This document shows positions 25,898 through 35,274 of a stretch of 64,000 nt of DNA, one piece after another. The translations under genes and the position numbers were made by a program. The stretch is from positions 116,447 to 180,446 of the forward strand of contig JAPLKL010000045.1 in assembly GCA_026388095.1 (NCBI GenBank), given 5' to 3'. This DNA is from Elusimicrobiota bacterium. Lineage in GTDB: Bacteria; Elusimicrobiota; Elusimicrobia; UBA1565; UBA9628. Under the pieces are notes generated by a model. The model made no database searches. It saw nothing but the letters and a program-made list of their open reading frames with translations, and had not been told where the DNA came from. The stretch's first letter is position 1. Every line of letters begins with the position of its first letter.

Positions 25898-26692
25898 CTA
25901 CTTGGCGATGCCCTTGGGATAGCAGAGGCCCCCGGTGATCTCGAGGGTCGTGGCGTTGATGGCTTCGTTCTCGATGGTATGGCCGATGAGGGAGGCGATC
26001 TCCTCGGGCTCGACCAGCCGGCCCAGGTGCACGTCGGCCACGATGGCCTTGAGCGCCTCCTGGTTCATGCCCTTGACCATCGGGGTGGCGGTGTAGCCGG
26101 GCGCGATGGCCACGCAGCGGATGTTCCTGATGCCGCGCAGCAGGAACTCGCCCACCACGATCTTGGGCAGCAGGGCGTCGGCCACCTTGGTGGAGGAGTA
26201 GTTGAGCTGGCCGACCTGCCCCGCCTTGTTGACCGAGGAGATGGGGATGAGCACCCCCTGCCAGCCGCCGTTGACCATGGCCTCGGCGCCGTCGCGGACG
26301 GTGAGGAAGGTCCCGGTCAGGTTGACGTCGATGACCGACTGCCACTTGTCCAAAGTCATCTTGCGGGAGACCTTGCCGGTGGCCTTGTCGATGTTGAGCA
26401 TGGTGCCGTCGCGGATGATGCCGGCGCAGGCCACCACGATGTTGATCTTGCCGAAGGCGTCGGCCGCGGCCTTGAAGAAGCGCGCGGTGTCGGCCTCGCT
26501 GGTCACGTTGGCGTTGATGCCGACGGCCGAGGCGCCCTCGGCCTTGAGTTCGCCGACCACGCGGTCGATGTCCTTCTGGGACATGTCCACCACCGCCACC
26601 TTGGCCCCGTTCTTGGCCAGGTACCGGGACACCGCCTCGCCGATGCCGTTGGCGCCGCCGGTCACGACTGCTACGCTGCCTTTGATCTGCAT
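25898..26692 (-). CDS. Short-chain dehydrogenase/reductase (FabG-like)
   Basis: 264 residues, classical SDR: cofactor motif TGGANGIG (11-18), the NNAG-equivalent ACAG near 88-91, active-site Asn in DVNLTG (about 124), Ser152/153, Tyr165 and Lys169 (YSSTK). The acidic residue after beta-2 (VVDMS) suggests NAD(H) preference. It likely interconverts 3-oxoacyl and 3-hydroxyacyl thioesters, fitting the thiolase 11 bp downstream. A somewhat long insertion (DGTMLNIDKATGKVSRKMTL) precedes the catalytic region. Confidence 0.88.
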   Translation of the reverse strand: MQIKGSVAVVTGGANGIGEAVSRYLAKNGAKVAVVDMSQKDIDRVVGELKAEGASAVGINANVTSEADTARFFKAAADAFGKINIVVACAGIIRDGTMLNIDKATGKVSRKMTLDKWQSVIDVNLTGTFLTVRDGAEAMVNGGWQGVLIPISSVNKAGQVGQLNYSSTKVADALLPKIVVGEFLLRGIRNIRCVAIAPGYTATPMVKGMNQEALKAIVADVHLGRLVEPEEIASLIGHTIENEAINATTLEITGGLCYPKGIAK

Positions 26693-26707
26693 TCTTGAGG
26701 TCCTCCT

Positions 26708-28111
26708 TTAAATGTAGTCCAGTTTGCTGGCCTGCTCGGTGAGCTCGGCCCGGAAGTCCGGGTGCGCCACGGCGATGAGGTTGCGCGCCCGCTCGCGCAC
26801 GGTGCGGCCCCGCATGTGCGCGATGCCGAACTCGGTGACCACGTGGTCGCAGTCGGCGCGGTGCAAGGTCACGGCCGCGCCCGGGGGCAAGGTCGCGACG
26901 ATGCAGCTATGCGTCCCCTTCTTGGCCGTGGAGGCGCAGGCGATGACGGACTTGCCCAGCCCGTCGTAGGCCTCCTTGGCTCCGACCGCGGTGTCGGTCT
27001 GTCCGCCGGTCCCGGAGTACTGCACCGGCCCGATGGACTCGCTGGCCACCTGGCCGGTGAGGTCCACCATGAGGCAGGTGTTGATGGAGACCATGCGCGA
27101 GTTCTGCCGGATGACCGCGGGGTCGTTGACCCAGGAGCCGCGGCGCAGCTCGATGGCGGGGTTGTCGTGCATCCAGTCGTAGAGCCGGCGCGAGCCCATG
27201 GCGAAGGTGGCCATGAACTTGTCGCGGCCCAAGGACTTGCGGCGGTTGGTGATGACCCCGGCCTCGTAGAGCTCCATCATGGAGTCCACCAGCATCTCGG
27301 TGTGCACGCCCAGGTCCTTCTTATCTTTCAGGGCCAGGGCCGCGGCGTTGGGGATGCCCCCGATGCCCAGCTGCAGGGTGGCGCCGTCGTCGACGAGCTC
27401 CGCGATGTGCCCGCCGATGGCCAGGTCCACCGGGCCGGGCTGCGGAGCGGGCAAGGAGGGGACCTCCTGGTCGTGCTCAACGAAGAAGTCCACGTCGCGT
27501 ACGTGTACGATGGTGTCGCCGAAGGTCCGGGGCAGCCTGGGGTTGACCTCCAGGACCACGGTCCGGGCGGCCTCCACCATGTCCTTCTCGTAGGTGACGC
27601 CCAAGGACAGGGAGACGAAACCGTGCCGGTCGGGCGGGGTGCAGGTCCCGAAGAAGATGTCCGGCTTGCGGGCCTGGATGCGGTCCAGGGCCGCGCGATG
27701 CAGCATGTTGGGCACGTAGGTGACCGTGCCCGCGCCCGCGGCCTGGGCCTGGCGCGCCCCGGGGGCGTGGAACCAGGAGGCCAGCTCGAAGCGGCCCTTC
27801 ATCTCCGGCTTCATGAAGAAGTCGTAGGGCTTGAGCGTCAGGACCGAGAAGACCCGCACGTCCTCCACGCGGTCCGCGGCCAAGTGGAACTTGGACATGC
27901 AGCCTTGCGGCTCTGAGGCGCATTGGGCCACGACGACGTCGTTGCCGGAACGGATCTTAGAAACGGCTTCTTCAACTTGGACCAGCTTGCCGCGATAAGG
28001 ATCGGATTTCCTTATAAACGGCAGTGACGGGCCGAGGGATGGCCCCGCTTCGCGGGGCGGGTCCGACGCTTTCAGCGTCGGACCGCCTTCAACGGCAACG
28101 CTGAGAACCAT
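26708..28111 (-). CDS. Acetyl-CoA hydrolase/4-hydroxybutyrate CoA-transferase family protein
   Basis: 467 residues from ATG 28111, 2 bp after the upstream stop. Family motifs are GIGGIPNAAALAL and the catalytic glutamate near residue 270 in GVHTEMLVDS, then PVQYSGTGGQTD and EFGIAHMRGRTVRERA. It would transfer CoA between acetyl-CoA and a short hydroxy- or fatty acid. The first 45 residues before YRGKLVQVEEAVSKIRSG are not family-like and are encoded by two adjacent perfect hairpins (28042-28084), so the 5' end may have been extended by a palindromic insertion, or translation may start further in. Confidence 0.85.
   Translation of the reverse strand: MVLSVAVEGGPTLKASDPPREAGPSLGPSLPFIRKSDPYRGKLVQVEEAVSKIRSGNDVVVAQCASEPQGCMSKFHLAADRVEDVRVFSVLTLKPYDFFMKPEMKGRFELASWFHAPGARQAQAAGAGTVTYVPNMLHRAALDRIQARKPDIFFGTCTPPDRHGFVSLSLGVTYEKDMVEAARTVVLEVNPRLPRTFGDTIVHVRDVDFFVEHDQEVPSLPAPQPGPVDLAIGGHIAELVDDGATLQLGIGGIPNAAALALKDKKDLGVHTEMLVDSMMELYEAGVITNRRKSLGRDKFMATFAMGSRRLYDWMHDNPAIELRRGSWVNDPAVIRQNSRMVSINTCLMVDLTGQVASESIGPVQYSGTGGQTDTAVGAKEAYDGLGKSVIACASTAKKGTHSCIVATLPPGAAVTLHRADCDHVVTEFGIAHMRGRTVRERARNLIAVAHPDFRAELTEQASKLDYI
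28042..28084. repeat. Tandem perfect hairpins inside the CoA-transferase 5' end
   Basis: Two back-to-back hairpins: 7-bp GCCCCGC/TTC/GCGGGGC (28042-28058) and 10-bp GGTCCGACGC/TTTCA/GCGTCGGACC (28060-28084). They lie in the non-conserved N-terminal codons of the CoA-transferase and look like a REP-type insertion that kept the frame. Confidence 0.6.
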
Positions 28112-28113
28112 GT

Positions 28114-29091
<978 letters not shown>

Positions 29092-29112
29092 TTGTCCCTC
29101 CTGGATCCGTCT

Positions 29113-29727
29113 TTAGTCCTTCTGCGGCATCACGCCGCGGCGGTAGACCCTTCCGAAGAATTGGATGGCGTCTTCCTCGCTCATGCCATAATGCCCCTTC
29201 ACCTTGAAGAGATTCTCCATTATGAAGAAATTGAAGTAGCCGAAGGTCACCATCATCATGGCGGCCACGGGGTCCACGTCCTTGGCCACCTTGGTGCCCG
29301 CGGCCAGCTGCACGCGCTGGTAGCGCTCGCGCATGGCCAGGAAGATCCGGGCGATGTGCTTGGCGTCGAACTCCACCATGTCCACGTAGATGAGGCGCAT
29401 GTAGTCGCCGAAGCGCTCCACGGTCTCCTTGCTGGCCCGGCCCAGCTCCTCGATGTTGTCCGGGAAGCGCGCGCTGGTGAAGACCTTGGCCAGGGGCGCG
29501 TCGGCGGAGAAGTACTCCCGCTCGTACTCCGCCAGCAAGGTGGCGAAGAGCTTCTCCTTGGTAGGGAAGTGGTTATAGATGTTTCCCAAGGAGACCCCGG
29601 CTCGGTCCGCGATCTCGCGGGTGGAGGTGCCGTGGAAGCCTTGGCGGCGGAACAGCCCGGCCGCGGCCTTGAGGATGCGGCCCCGGTTGGCGGCCGTCTT
29701 GGTCGGAGCGTCGGTGCTGGGTTTCAT
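29113..29727 (-). CDS. TetR/AcrR-family transcriptional regulator
   Basis: 204 residues from ATG 29727 with CGGAGG 4 nt upstream. The N-terminal helix-turn-helix (about 15-60: RILKAAAGLFRRQGFHGTST, REIADRAGVSLGNIYNHFPT, KEKLF) is textbook TetR. The C-terminal ligand-binding part is all helical and resembles fatty-acid-responsive members. A palindrome of the form TGAACGA-N4-TCGTTCA sits between its -10 box and its start codon, so it very likely represses itself and the six genes behind it; the inducer may be an acyl-CoA. Confidence 0.9.
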   Translation of the reverse strand: MKPSTDAPTKTAANRGRILKAAAGLFRRQGFHGTSTREIADRAGVSLGNIYNHFPTKEKLFATLLAEYEREYFSADAPLAKVFTSARFPDNIEELGRASKETVERFGDYMRLIYVDMVEFDAKHIARIFLAMRERYQRVQLAAGTKVAKDVDPVAAMMMVTFGYFNFFIMENLFKVKGHYGMSEEDAIQFFGRVYRRGVMPQKD

Positions 29728-29740
29728 CGTGCCTCCGAAC

Positions 29741-29758
29741 TGAACGAGCGTTCGTTCA
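29741..29758. promoter_or_regulatory. TetR-type operator
   Basis: Palindrome TGAACGAGCGTTCGTTCA with 7-bp perfect arms and a 4-bp centre. It overlaps the expected transcript start just downstream of the regulator's -10 box, the usual position for autorepression. Confidence 0.75.
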
Positions 29759-29761
29759 TAA

Positions 29762-29790
29762 AGTATACCATGGTCCGCCTGCGCTGTCAA
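29762..29790 (-). promoter_or_regulatory. Consensus promoter of the TetR-KAS III-thiolase operon
   Basis: Minus strand: TTGACA (29785-29790), 17-bp spacer, TATACT (29762-29767). It drives the seven-gene operon down to 23767; the operator lies immediately downstream. Confidence 0.8.
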
Positions 29791-29805
29791 GAGCCGGCGG
29801 CAATC

Positions 29806-29834
29806 TTGACAAAAGCGGCATCCGGACCCATACT
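29806..29834 (+). promoter_or_regulatory. Promoter of the 722-residue exported protein gene
   Basis: Plus strand: TTGACA (29806-29811), 17-bp spacer, CATACT (29829-29834), then 6 nt to ATG 29841. No ribosome site. It is divergent from the TetR operon promoter and predicts a leaderless transcript. Confidence 0.65.
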
Positions 29835-29840
29835 TGACCC

Positions 29841-32009
29841 ATGAGCCAAGCGACGAAAGCCGTCATCGCAGCGCTGGTCCTTTCCGGCATCGCGGCCGGG
29901 GGCGCGGCCCGGGCCGGCTCCGCCGCCGCGCCGTCGGCGCCATTGGCGAAGGAGATCCGGCAAGCCGGCTTGGCCGCCGGATTGCCGGCCTTCGCCAAGC
30001 TCGATCCTGATTCGCCGGCGCATCGGCAGGCGGCCGGCGCTCTGGCGGCGCGCCTGCCCGCCGGCTTCACGGCCGCGGCGGCCGGAGCCCGGGAGAAGCT
30101 CAAGACGGCCCGCGATGCCGCGTCCCCGGAAGTCCTGCGCTGGCTCAAGCAGCGCACCGCCCAGCTTGAGGGCGCGGCTCGCGACAAGAAGATGTCCGCC
30201 CTGGCCTTATCCAAGGCCTTGGGGGACCTCGACGTCTACGCCATCTACGGCGCCAGCGCGGAGCACGAGATCGTCAGGATCGGGCAAAGTCTGGGAGCGA
30301 CGGCGGATGCCGCGGCGGCTGTGAAGTCCAAGTTCAGCCCCCTTGAGCTGGAGCGCTCGGCCGGGGACAGGAAGAAGGCTTTGGACAATGCCTACGACCG
30401 GTCCGCCTATCAGGGCGACGCCGGGGATGTGGCGGTGGCCGCGGGGCAGCCCGGGAGATCCAACGCGCGGGTCCTGCCCTCCAGCCCCCGCGCCCCTTCC
30501 TTGCAGGGTCCGTCCATCCCGGTCCCCGCGGCCGCGGCGCCGGCCTGGCGCAGCGGCTGGAAAAGCATCGTGGTCTACGGCGGCTTGGCCGTAGTCACCG
30601 TCGCCGCCGTGGCGGGGGCCGTCGTCATCGCCACCCCGGTCGCGTTCGTCGCCGCCGGCGCGGTGGCCGTGGCCGCGATCACGGGCGGCGCGCTCTGGCA
30701 CCACGGGCAGGCGGCCGACAAGGAGTGGACCTATTCGAAGAGTTTCCGCGAGATCTCCAACCTGGCGCAGGCGATCCGGGCGCGCAACGCCGGAGCGCTC
30801 GACGACATGCGGCAGACCGCCGAGGCGCGCCGCCAGCGCATGGAAGATCGGATCGCGGCCGCGGAGGCCGTCGGAGCCAAGACCGTGGCCGACGCGACGA
30901 ACGACCCTCTCGCCAAAGCCGCCACCCTCGCTGGTTTCGACGGCCTGGTCATCGTGCGCACCGCTCTCAATGGCAACGAGCTTTCCGAGGAGCCCGGGCG
31001 GCGGGTCGGCGGACTGACGCCCCAGGCCTGGAAGGACGCGATCCGCGGCGCGCAGACCGCCGGCCAGCAGCGGCCGGAGAGAGCCCGCGAGGGGGAACTG
31101 GCTCGGGTGCTCAAGGATTTCCACGGCGAGCTGTCCCGGGAGAAGGCCGAGGCTGGACGTTTCGACGCCCTGCTCGGCGAATTCCAGAAGACAGTGCCCT
31201 TAGTGTTCGGCGGCAACCTCAAGGACCAAGCCAAGACGGCCAAGGCCGAGATCCAGCGCTTCAAGGACTCGGAGATCTCGGTGGAAGGGGGCATCCACGA
31301 AGCCGAGGACTCCGCCATGCGCAAGCGCGTGAGCGACCGTATCTACGGCCAGGACCAGCAGCCGGAATTCATCAAACGCCGGGACCATCACGACAGCCTG
31401 ACCGGGCTGGCGGAAGGTCCGTTGAAATCAGCGGTGGGCCTGGCGCGCAGCGTGGACAAGGACTTGCAGGAGATGATCTCGCAGCGCAACACCGAGACCG
31501 CCATGCTGGCCATGGCGGTCATGAACGAACACGTGCCCGTGACCAAATGCGAGAGGGATTCGGATGGGGGACAGAGCTGCCATACCGAATACGAGGATCA
31601 CAGCGGGACGTATAAGATGATGGCGGCCGTTGCGGGTTCCGCGGCCCAGGCCGCGGCCCACAAGGCTCAAGGCGAGATCGACGCCTTGCGCGGCCAGGTG
31701 TCTCAGCTGGCCTCGAACAAGACCCTGAAGTCCGAAGGCTTGGTCGCGGCCCTGCCGCTCACGGCCGGGCCCAATGTCAGCGCGGGCGGAGGCGGCTTGC
31801 TCGACATGTTCATCCCGGGCTTCGCCAGCCTCTTGATGACCGGCTTCAACGCGGGGTCGGCCTCGGATGCCCGCGCCAAGTTCGGCCCGGTCAAGGGCGC
31901 CCTAGAGAGCGTCAACGGAGTCATCAAGGAGCGCCAAGCCGGCGAAGGCCGGTGGCTTGACGGCCAGATCGACCAGGACCTGCAGCGGCAGATGGCTGCG
32001 CCGGCCTGA
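29841..32009 (+). CDS. Large exported or membrane protein of unknown function
   Basis: 722 residues. An N-terminal signal-like segment (KAVIAALVLSGIAAGGAARA) is followed by a helical Ala-rich region, a Pro-rich spacer (about 205-235), a strongly hydrophobic double segment (about 245-290, Gly/Ala/Val-rich, a likely membrane hairpin) and a long charged helical C-terminal part with coiled-coil character. Two cysteines flank CERDSDGGQSC. No known domain is recognised. It is divergently transcribed from the TetR operon, with start-to-start spacing of 113 bp, so the TetR protein could affect it too. Confidence 0.7.
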   Translation: MSQATKAVIAALVLSGIAAGGAARAGSAAAPSAPLAKEIRQAGLAAGLPAFAKLDPDSPAHRQAAGALAARLPAGFTAAAAGAREKLKTARDAASPEVLRWLKQRTAQLEGAARDKKMSALALSKALGDLDVYAIYGASAEHEIVRIGQSLGATADAAAAVKSKFSPLELERSAGDRKKALDNAYDRSAYQGDAGDVAVAAGQPGRSNARVLPSSPRAPSLQGPSIPVPAAAAPAWRSGWKSIVVYGGLAVVTVAAVAGAVVIATPVAFVAAGAVAVAAITGGALWHHGQAADKEWTYSKSFREISNLAQAIRARNAGALDDMRQTAEARRQRMEDRIAAAEAVGAKTVADATNDPLAKAATLAGFDGLVIVRTALNGNELSEEPGRRVGGLTPQAWKDAIRGAQTAGQQRPERAREGELARVLKDFHGELSREKAEAGRFDALLGEFQKTVPLVFGGNLKDQAKTAKAEIQRFKDSEISVEGGIHEAEDSAMRKRVSDRIYGQDQQPEFIKRRDHHDSLTGLAEGPLKSAVGLARSVDKDLQEMISQRNTETAMLAMAVMNEHVPVTKCERDSDGGQSCHTEYEDHSGTYKMMAAVAGSAAQAAAHKAQGEIDALRGQVSQLASNKTLKSEGLVAALPLTAGPNVSAGGGGLLDMFIPGFASLLMTGFNAGSASDARAKFGPVKGALESVNGVIKERQAGEGRWLDGQIDQDLQRQMAAPA

Positions 32010-32013
32010 GGGC

Positions 32014-33117
32014 CTAGGCGGGGCCGGGGCTGAGTCCTTCGACCTGCTTCACGAGGCGGCGGAAGGCCGCATGCGCGTGGGGCATCAGCGGCTGGGCGGC
32101 GGGGATGAGCGCCTGGTCGCCGTCGACGTGCGTGGCGTCGTCGACAAGGACCAGCCGGTGCCGGCCGCCGGTGGCGGCTAGCTCAGCGTAGGGCTGGGCG
32201 TGGTCTTGGGCCGTGATGAGGAAGTCCTTGCCGCCGGAGAGGGAGACCAGGGGCTTGCCTGGGCGGCCGGTGTTGGAGATCTCGGCGATCGCCGCGCGGA
32301 CCTGCGCCGGGCGCCGGGAGAGGTCGTAACCCTCCAGGGGGCCTTCGTAGGCCGGGTCCAGGTCCGCGATGAACACGGCCAACGAGGAGGTCCAGTAGAG
32401 GCCCCGGTACACGGCCAGGGCCTGCTCCCAGGCTGGGTCCACCGGGAGGCCGTCGCGCAGCATCCTGGGCAGGGAGATGAGGAGGTTGCGCTCCGGCCGC
32501 CAGAGCACGCCGGAGACGTCCACGCCGCCGTGCGCCAGTTCCGGCGACTCTTCCAGGAGCCGGCGCACGAGATATCCTCCGTTGGAGACGCCGACCGCAT
32601 AGGTGCGTTCGGGAACGCGGCCGTAGTGCTGCGCGCTCTCCTCGCAAGCCTGGGCCGCCAGTTCCTGGAAACGGCGCAGCCAATGGCGGATGCTGGTGGT
32701 GCCGTCCATGGGGATGAAGAAGGAGTCGCCGTCGGCGGTGGTGTGGACGCCCTTGTCCATGCAGGCGAAGGCGTAGCCCTCATTAATAAGGAAGTCGGAC
32801 CAGTAGAGGTCGTAGCCGTGCTCATCCGTGAAGCCCGGGGAGGCTGAGACCACCAAGCCGCCGTTCCAGTCCTTGGGCAGGCGCAGCAAGAACTTTGCCC
32901 TGTGCTCGGGAGACAGGCTCCCGGTCACCAGGCGGCCGGGCACGGGTCCGCTCAAGGGCGTCCAATAGGAGCGCGGCGGGGCGACGGACAGGGCGTCGAA
33001 GGATATCCCGCCTGATTCCCGGGCGGAGCGGGTGCTCAGATCCGCCAGCGCGAACTCCTCGCGCCGCGGCTTGGGCGGGCCTGCGGGCCGCAGGCCCAAG
33101 GCGCGGAAGGGGTTCAT
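32014..33117 (-). CDS. Alpha/beta hydrolase, possibly an oligomer or aryl-ester hydrolase
   Basis: 367 residues without an obvious signal peptide. The nucleophile elbow is GVSNGG (S178), with a probable acid in GGKDFLITAQD (near 300) and His in DDATHVDGD (near 331). The region LVVSASPGFTDEHGYDLYWS with CMDKGVHTTAD recalls tannase-like and 3-hydroxybutyrate-oligomer hydrolases, but I am not certain. It is on the same strand as the exported hydrolase gene upstream, 12 bp apart, so the two are probably co-transcribed. Confidence 0.75.
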   Translation of the reverse strand: MNPFRALGLRPAGPPKPRREEFALADLSTRSARESGGISFDALSVAPPRSYWTPLSGPVPGRLVTGSLSPEHRAKFLLRLPKDWNGGLVVSASPGFTDEHGYDLYWSDFLINEGYAFACMDKGVHTTADGDSFFIPMDGTTSIRHWLRRFQELAAQACEESAQHYGRVPERTYAVGVSNGGYLVRRLLEESPELAHGGVDVSGVLWRPERNLLISLPRMLRDGLPVDPAWEQALAVYRGLYWTSSLAVFIADLDPAYEGPLEGYDLSRRPAQVRAAIAEISNTGRPGKPLVSLSGGKDFLITAQDHAQPYAELAATGGRHRLVLVDDATHVDGDQALIPAAQPLMPHAHAAFRRLVKQVEGLSPGPA

Positions 33118-33129
33118 GGCGCGCCGGCC

Positions 33130-34662
33130 TCAGTGGTAGAGGTCTTGGTCGAGCTGCGCCGGCTCGCGCAGGGGATAGTAGTGGTCGCTGTCTACGACCT
33201 TCAGGTGGAACATGCCGCTTCCGTCGCGGAACTCGCGGCCCGGCTTGGGCGCGTCCTTGGGGACCTTGAAGCCGAAGAGCTCGAAAGCGAGCTTCGCGCT
33301 GACCCAGGGGATGAGCTGGTCCTTGGCCGCGTGGATGATCTCCAGGCGGATGCCGTAGTCGCGGATGCGCTGCACGTCCTCCTTGGTGAAATCGAGCATG
33401 GACGTGGCGTCGGCGCGGCGCAGGAAGGCCTCCTGCCAGCCCGGCGTGGCCGCGTTCTCCTCCACGATCTTGAGGATGTTCAGGCGCACGTGGTCGAGGG
33501 CGGGCGACCAGGGGTCGGCGAGCTGCTTGCGCAGCTCATCCACCGCGCCCTTGGAGGCCAAGCTCAGGAGCATGTTGCGCTGCATCTGGAGCCAGAAGAG
33601 CTGGGGCAGGACCATGGGCGCGAGCAGGGGGTTGGCCTTGACGGCGGCGTTCAGGGTCTTGCCGTAGGAGTCCATGAGGTCGAGTTGCTGGACGATGGCC
33701 TGGATGGCCTTGGCCATCTGCGCGTACTGCGCGCCGGCCGCGGTCTCGCTGTGCCCGTAATGGGTGGTGGTGTTGATGAGCGTGACCCGGCCGCCCTTGA
33801 GCAGGCGCATCGCCTGCTGGACTTCCAGGTCCTCGTGGAGCTGGACCATGCGCTGGAACACGAGCACTCCGTAGGAGTGCAGGGTCAGGCTCACGGACTT
33901 GGAGCCCGAGCGCTCCGCGGCGAGCACGATCATGCGCGCCATGTCGCGGGCGTCCGCTTCGTAAACCTTCTGGGTGGGCTGGAACTCCGTGGGCTGGTGG
34001 CCGCGCAGCCAGACGAAGTACTGGTCGGATTCCGCCTTGGCCTGGGTCTCGAAGAGGGAGTCGTAGCTCTCGGCCAGGGCCAGGCCGCCCACGAAGACCA
34101 TGGGCGCCTGGGACGAGCCCTCGGCTTGGCGCGACTTATAGGAGATGGGGCTGCCGTCCGCCGCGCTGGCGAAGCTCGCCAAGGACCAGCCGCCTTCCGC
34201 GGTCCGCGACCAGCGCACGCGCGGCGCCGGGGCCGGGCCCTGGTCGTCGGCCGCGATGGGCAGGGCCTCGGCGCGGGCGGAGCCTCCGTCGAAGAGCTTG
34301 GCCGCGGCCTGATGCGACGCCGTCTCGGAGAGCTTGGGATCGGCCAGGGTCTGGGTGAACTCCGCCGCCCCGGCGGCGGCCGAGAGCTTCAAGGGCGCCT
34401 GCTGCGGCGCCGCGGCCGTCAGGACCGACAGGGCCGGCGACGGCGTCAGCGCGGGCAGAGCGGCGGTGAGCGGCGAAAGGGAAGGGGCGGTCAAGGATAC
34501 GGAAAGGGCGGGGCTGCCCAGCGCTGACGGATTGACCGCGAGGAGCGGGGCCAGGCGCACGGTAGGCACGGCCGCCGCGCGGGACATGGAGATGATGGCG
34601 GCTGCGGATGCGGGGGATGCAGGAGCCAGAGAAATCAGGAGAAGCAGAGGCGCGATGGACAT
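33130..34662 (-). CDS. Exported alpha/beta hydrolase-like protein with low-complexity lead-in
   Basis: 510 residues. Signal peptide about 1-21, then about 90 residues of Ala/Leu/Ser/Pro-rich sequence (SLTAPSLSPLTAALPALTPS). The folded region from about 150 contains MVFVGGLALAESYDS, the nucleophile elbow LHSYG near 258, an acid in HAKDQLIPW and a terminal histidine in DSDHYYPL. This is the lipase/esterase-type alpha/beta fold, acting outside the cytoplasm. TATCAT sits 6 nt before ATG 34662 without a ribosome site, again leaderless in appearance. It heads a two-gene unit with the hydrolase at 32014. Confidence 0.72.
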   Translation of the reverse strand: MSIAPLLLLISLAPASPASAAAIISMSRAAAVPTVRLAPLLAVNPSALGSPALSVSLTAPSLSPLTAALPALTPSPALSVLTAAAPQQAPLKLSAAAGAAEFTQTLADPKLSETASHQAAAKLFDGGSARAEALPIAADDQGPAPAPRVRWSRTAEGGWSLASFASAADGSPISYKSRQAEGSSQAPMVFVGGLALAESYDSLFETQAKAESDQYFVWLRGHQPTEFQPTQKVYEADARDMARMIVLAAERSGSKSVSLTLHSYGVLVFQRMVQLHEDLEVQQAMRLLKGGRVTLINTTTHYGHSETAAGAQYAQMAKAIQAIVQQLDLMDSYGKTLNAAVKANPLLAPMVLPQLFWLQMQRNMLLSLASKGAVDELRKQLADPWSPALDHVRLNILKIVEENAATPGWQEAFLRRADATSMLDFTKEDVQRIRDYGIRLEIIHAAKDQLIPWVSAKLAFELFGFKVPKDAPKPGREFRDGSGMFHLKVVDSDHYYPLREPAQLDQDLYH

Positions 34663-34812
34663 AAGCAGATGATAGGACAGTGGCGCCCTGCCGGGATGGG
34701 CCCATCAGGGAGAAGCGGGCCGGGATTGTGTCCTACGCCGTCCTGGGCCTAAGGGCCTACGTCTCGACGGAGAAAGGAGCTGTCACTGACTGAACGTTCG
34801 TTCGCTATCGCG

Positions 34813-35274
34813 TCACTTCTTGCAGGCGTCCTCGATGGCTTCGATGATGGGCGAATAGCCGGTGCAGCGGCAGAGGTTGCCCGCGATGGCTTCCTGGATC
34901 TCCTCGCGCTGCGGATGCGGGTTGTTCTGCAGGAGCTCGGTCGCGGCCAGCACCATGCCCGGGGCGCAGAAGCCGCACTGGAAGGAGCTGTGGTCCACGA
35001 AGGACTTCTGGAGCTTGGTGGGCCCGTCCTTCGAGATCCCTTCCAAAGTCACGATCTCGCAGCCGTCCGCCTCGATGGCCAGGACCAGGCAGGAGCGCAC
35101 CGTGCGGCCGTTCAGGAAGACCGTGCAGGTGCCGCAGTCGCCGCGGTCGCAGCCCACCTTGGGGCTCTTGACGCCGAGCTTGTCGCGCAGCACGTCGATG
35201 AGCACGTCGTTGGGCTCCACGTCCACGCGGCGCTGCATGCCGTTGAGCTTGAGCTGGATGCTGGTCTTGGTCAT
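34813..35274 (-). CDS. Molybdenum hydroxylase [2Fe-2S] subunit (xanthine dehydrogenase/CoxS type)
   Basis: 153 residues with both iron-sulfur clusters of the family: plant-type ferredoxin cysteines C42, C47, C50 and C62 (GCDRGDCGTC; RSC) and the helical-domain cysteines C100, C103, C135 and C137 (CGFCAPG; CRCTG). It relays electrons from the molybdenum centre to FAD. ATG 35274 overlaps the FAD-subunit stop by 4 bp. The molybdopterin-binding large subunit is not next to it or elsewhere in this window. Confidence 0.95.
   Translation of the reverse strand: MTKTSIQLKLNGMQRRVDVEPNDVLIDVLRDKLGVKSPKVGCDRGDCGTCTVFLNGRTVRSCLVLAIEADGCEIVTLEGISKDGPTKLQKSFVDHSSFQCGFCAPGMVLAATELLQNNPHPQREEIQEAIAGNLCRCTGYSPIIEAIEDACKK

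Noticed and set aside
34791..34808. TGAACGTTCGTTCG just after the [2Fe-2S] subunit stop, resembling the TetR operator at 29741
   Set aside because: It lacks the spacing and second arm of the operator and sits at the 3' end of an operon rather than at a promoter; probably a chance or decayed match.
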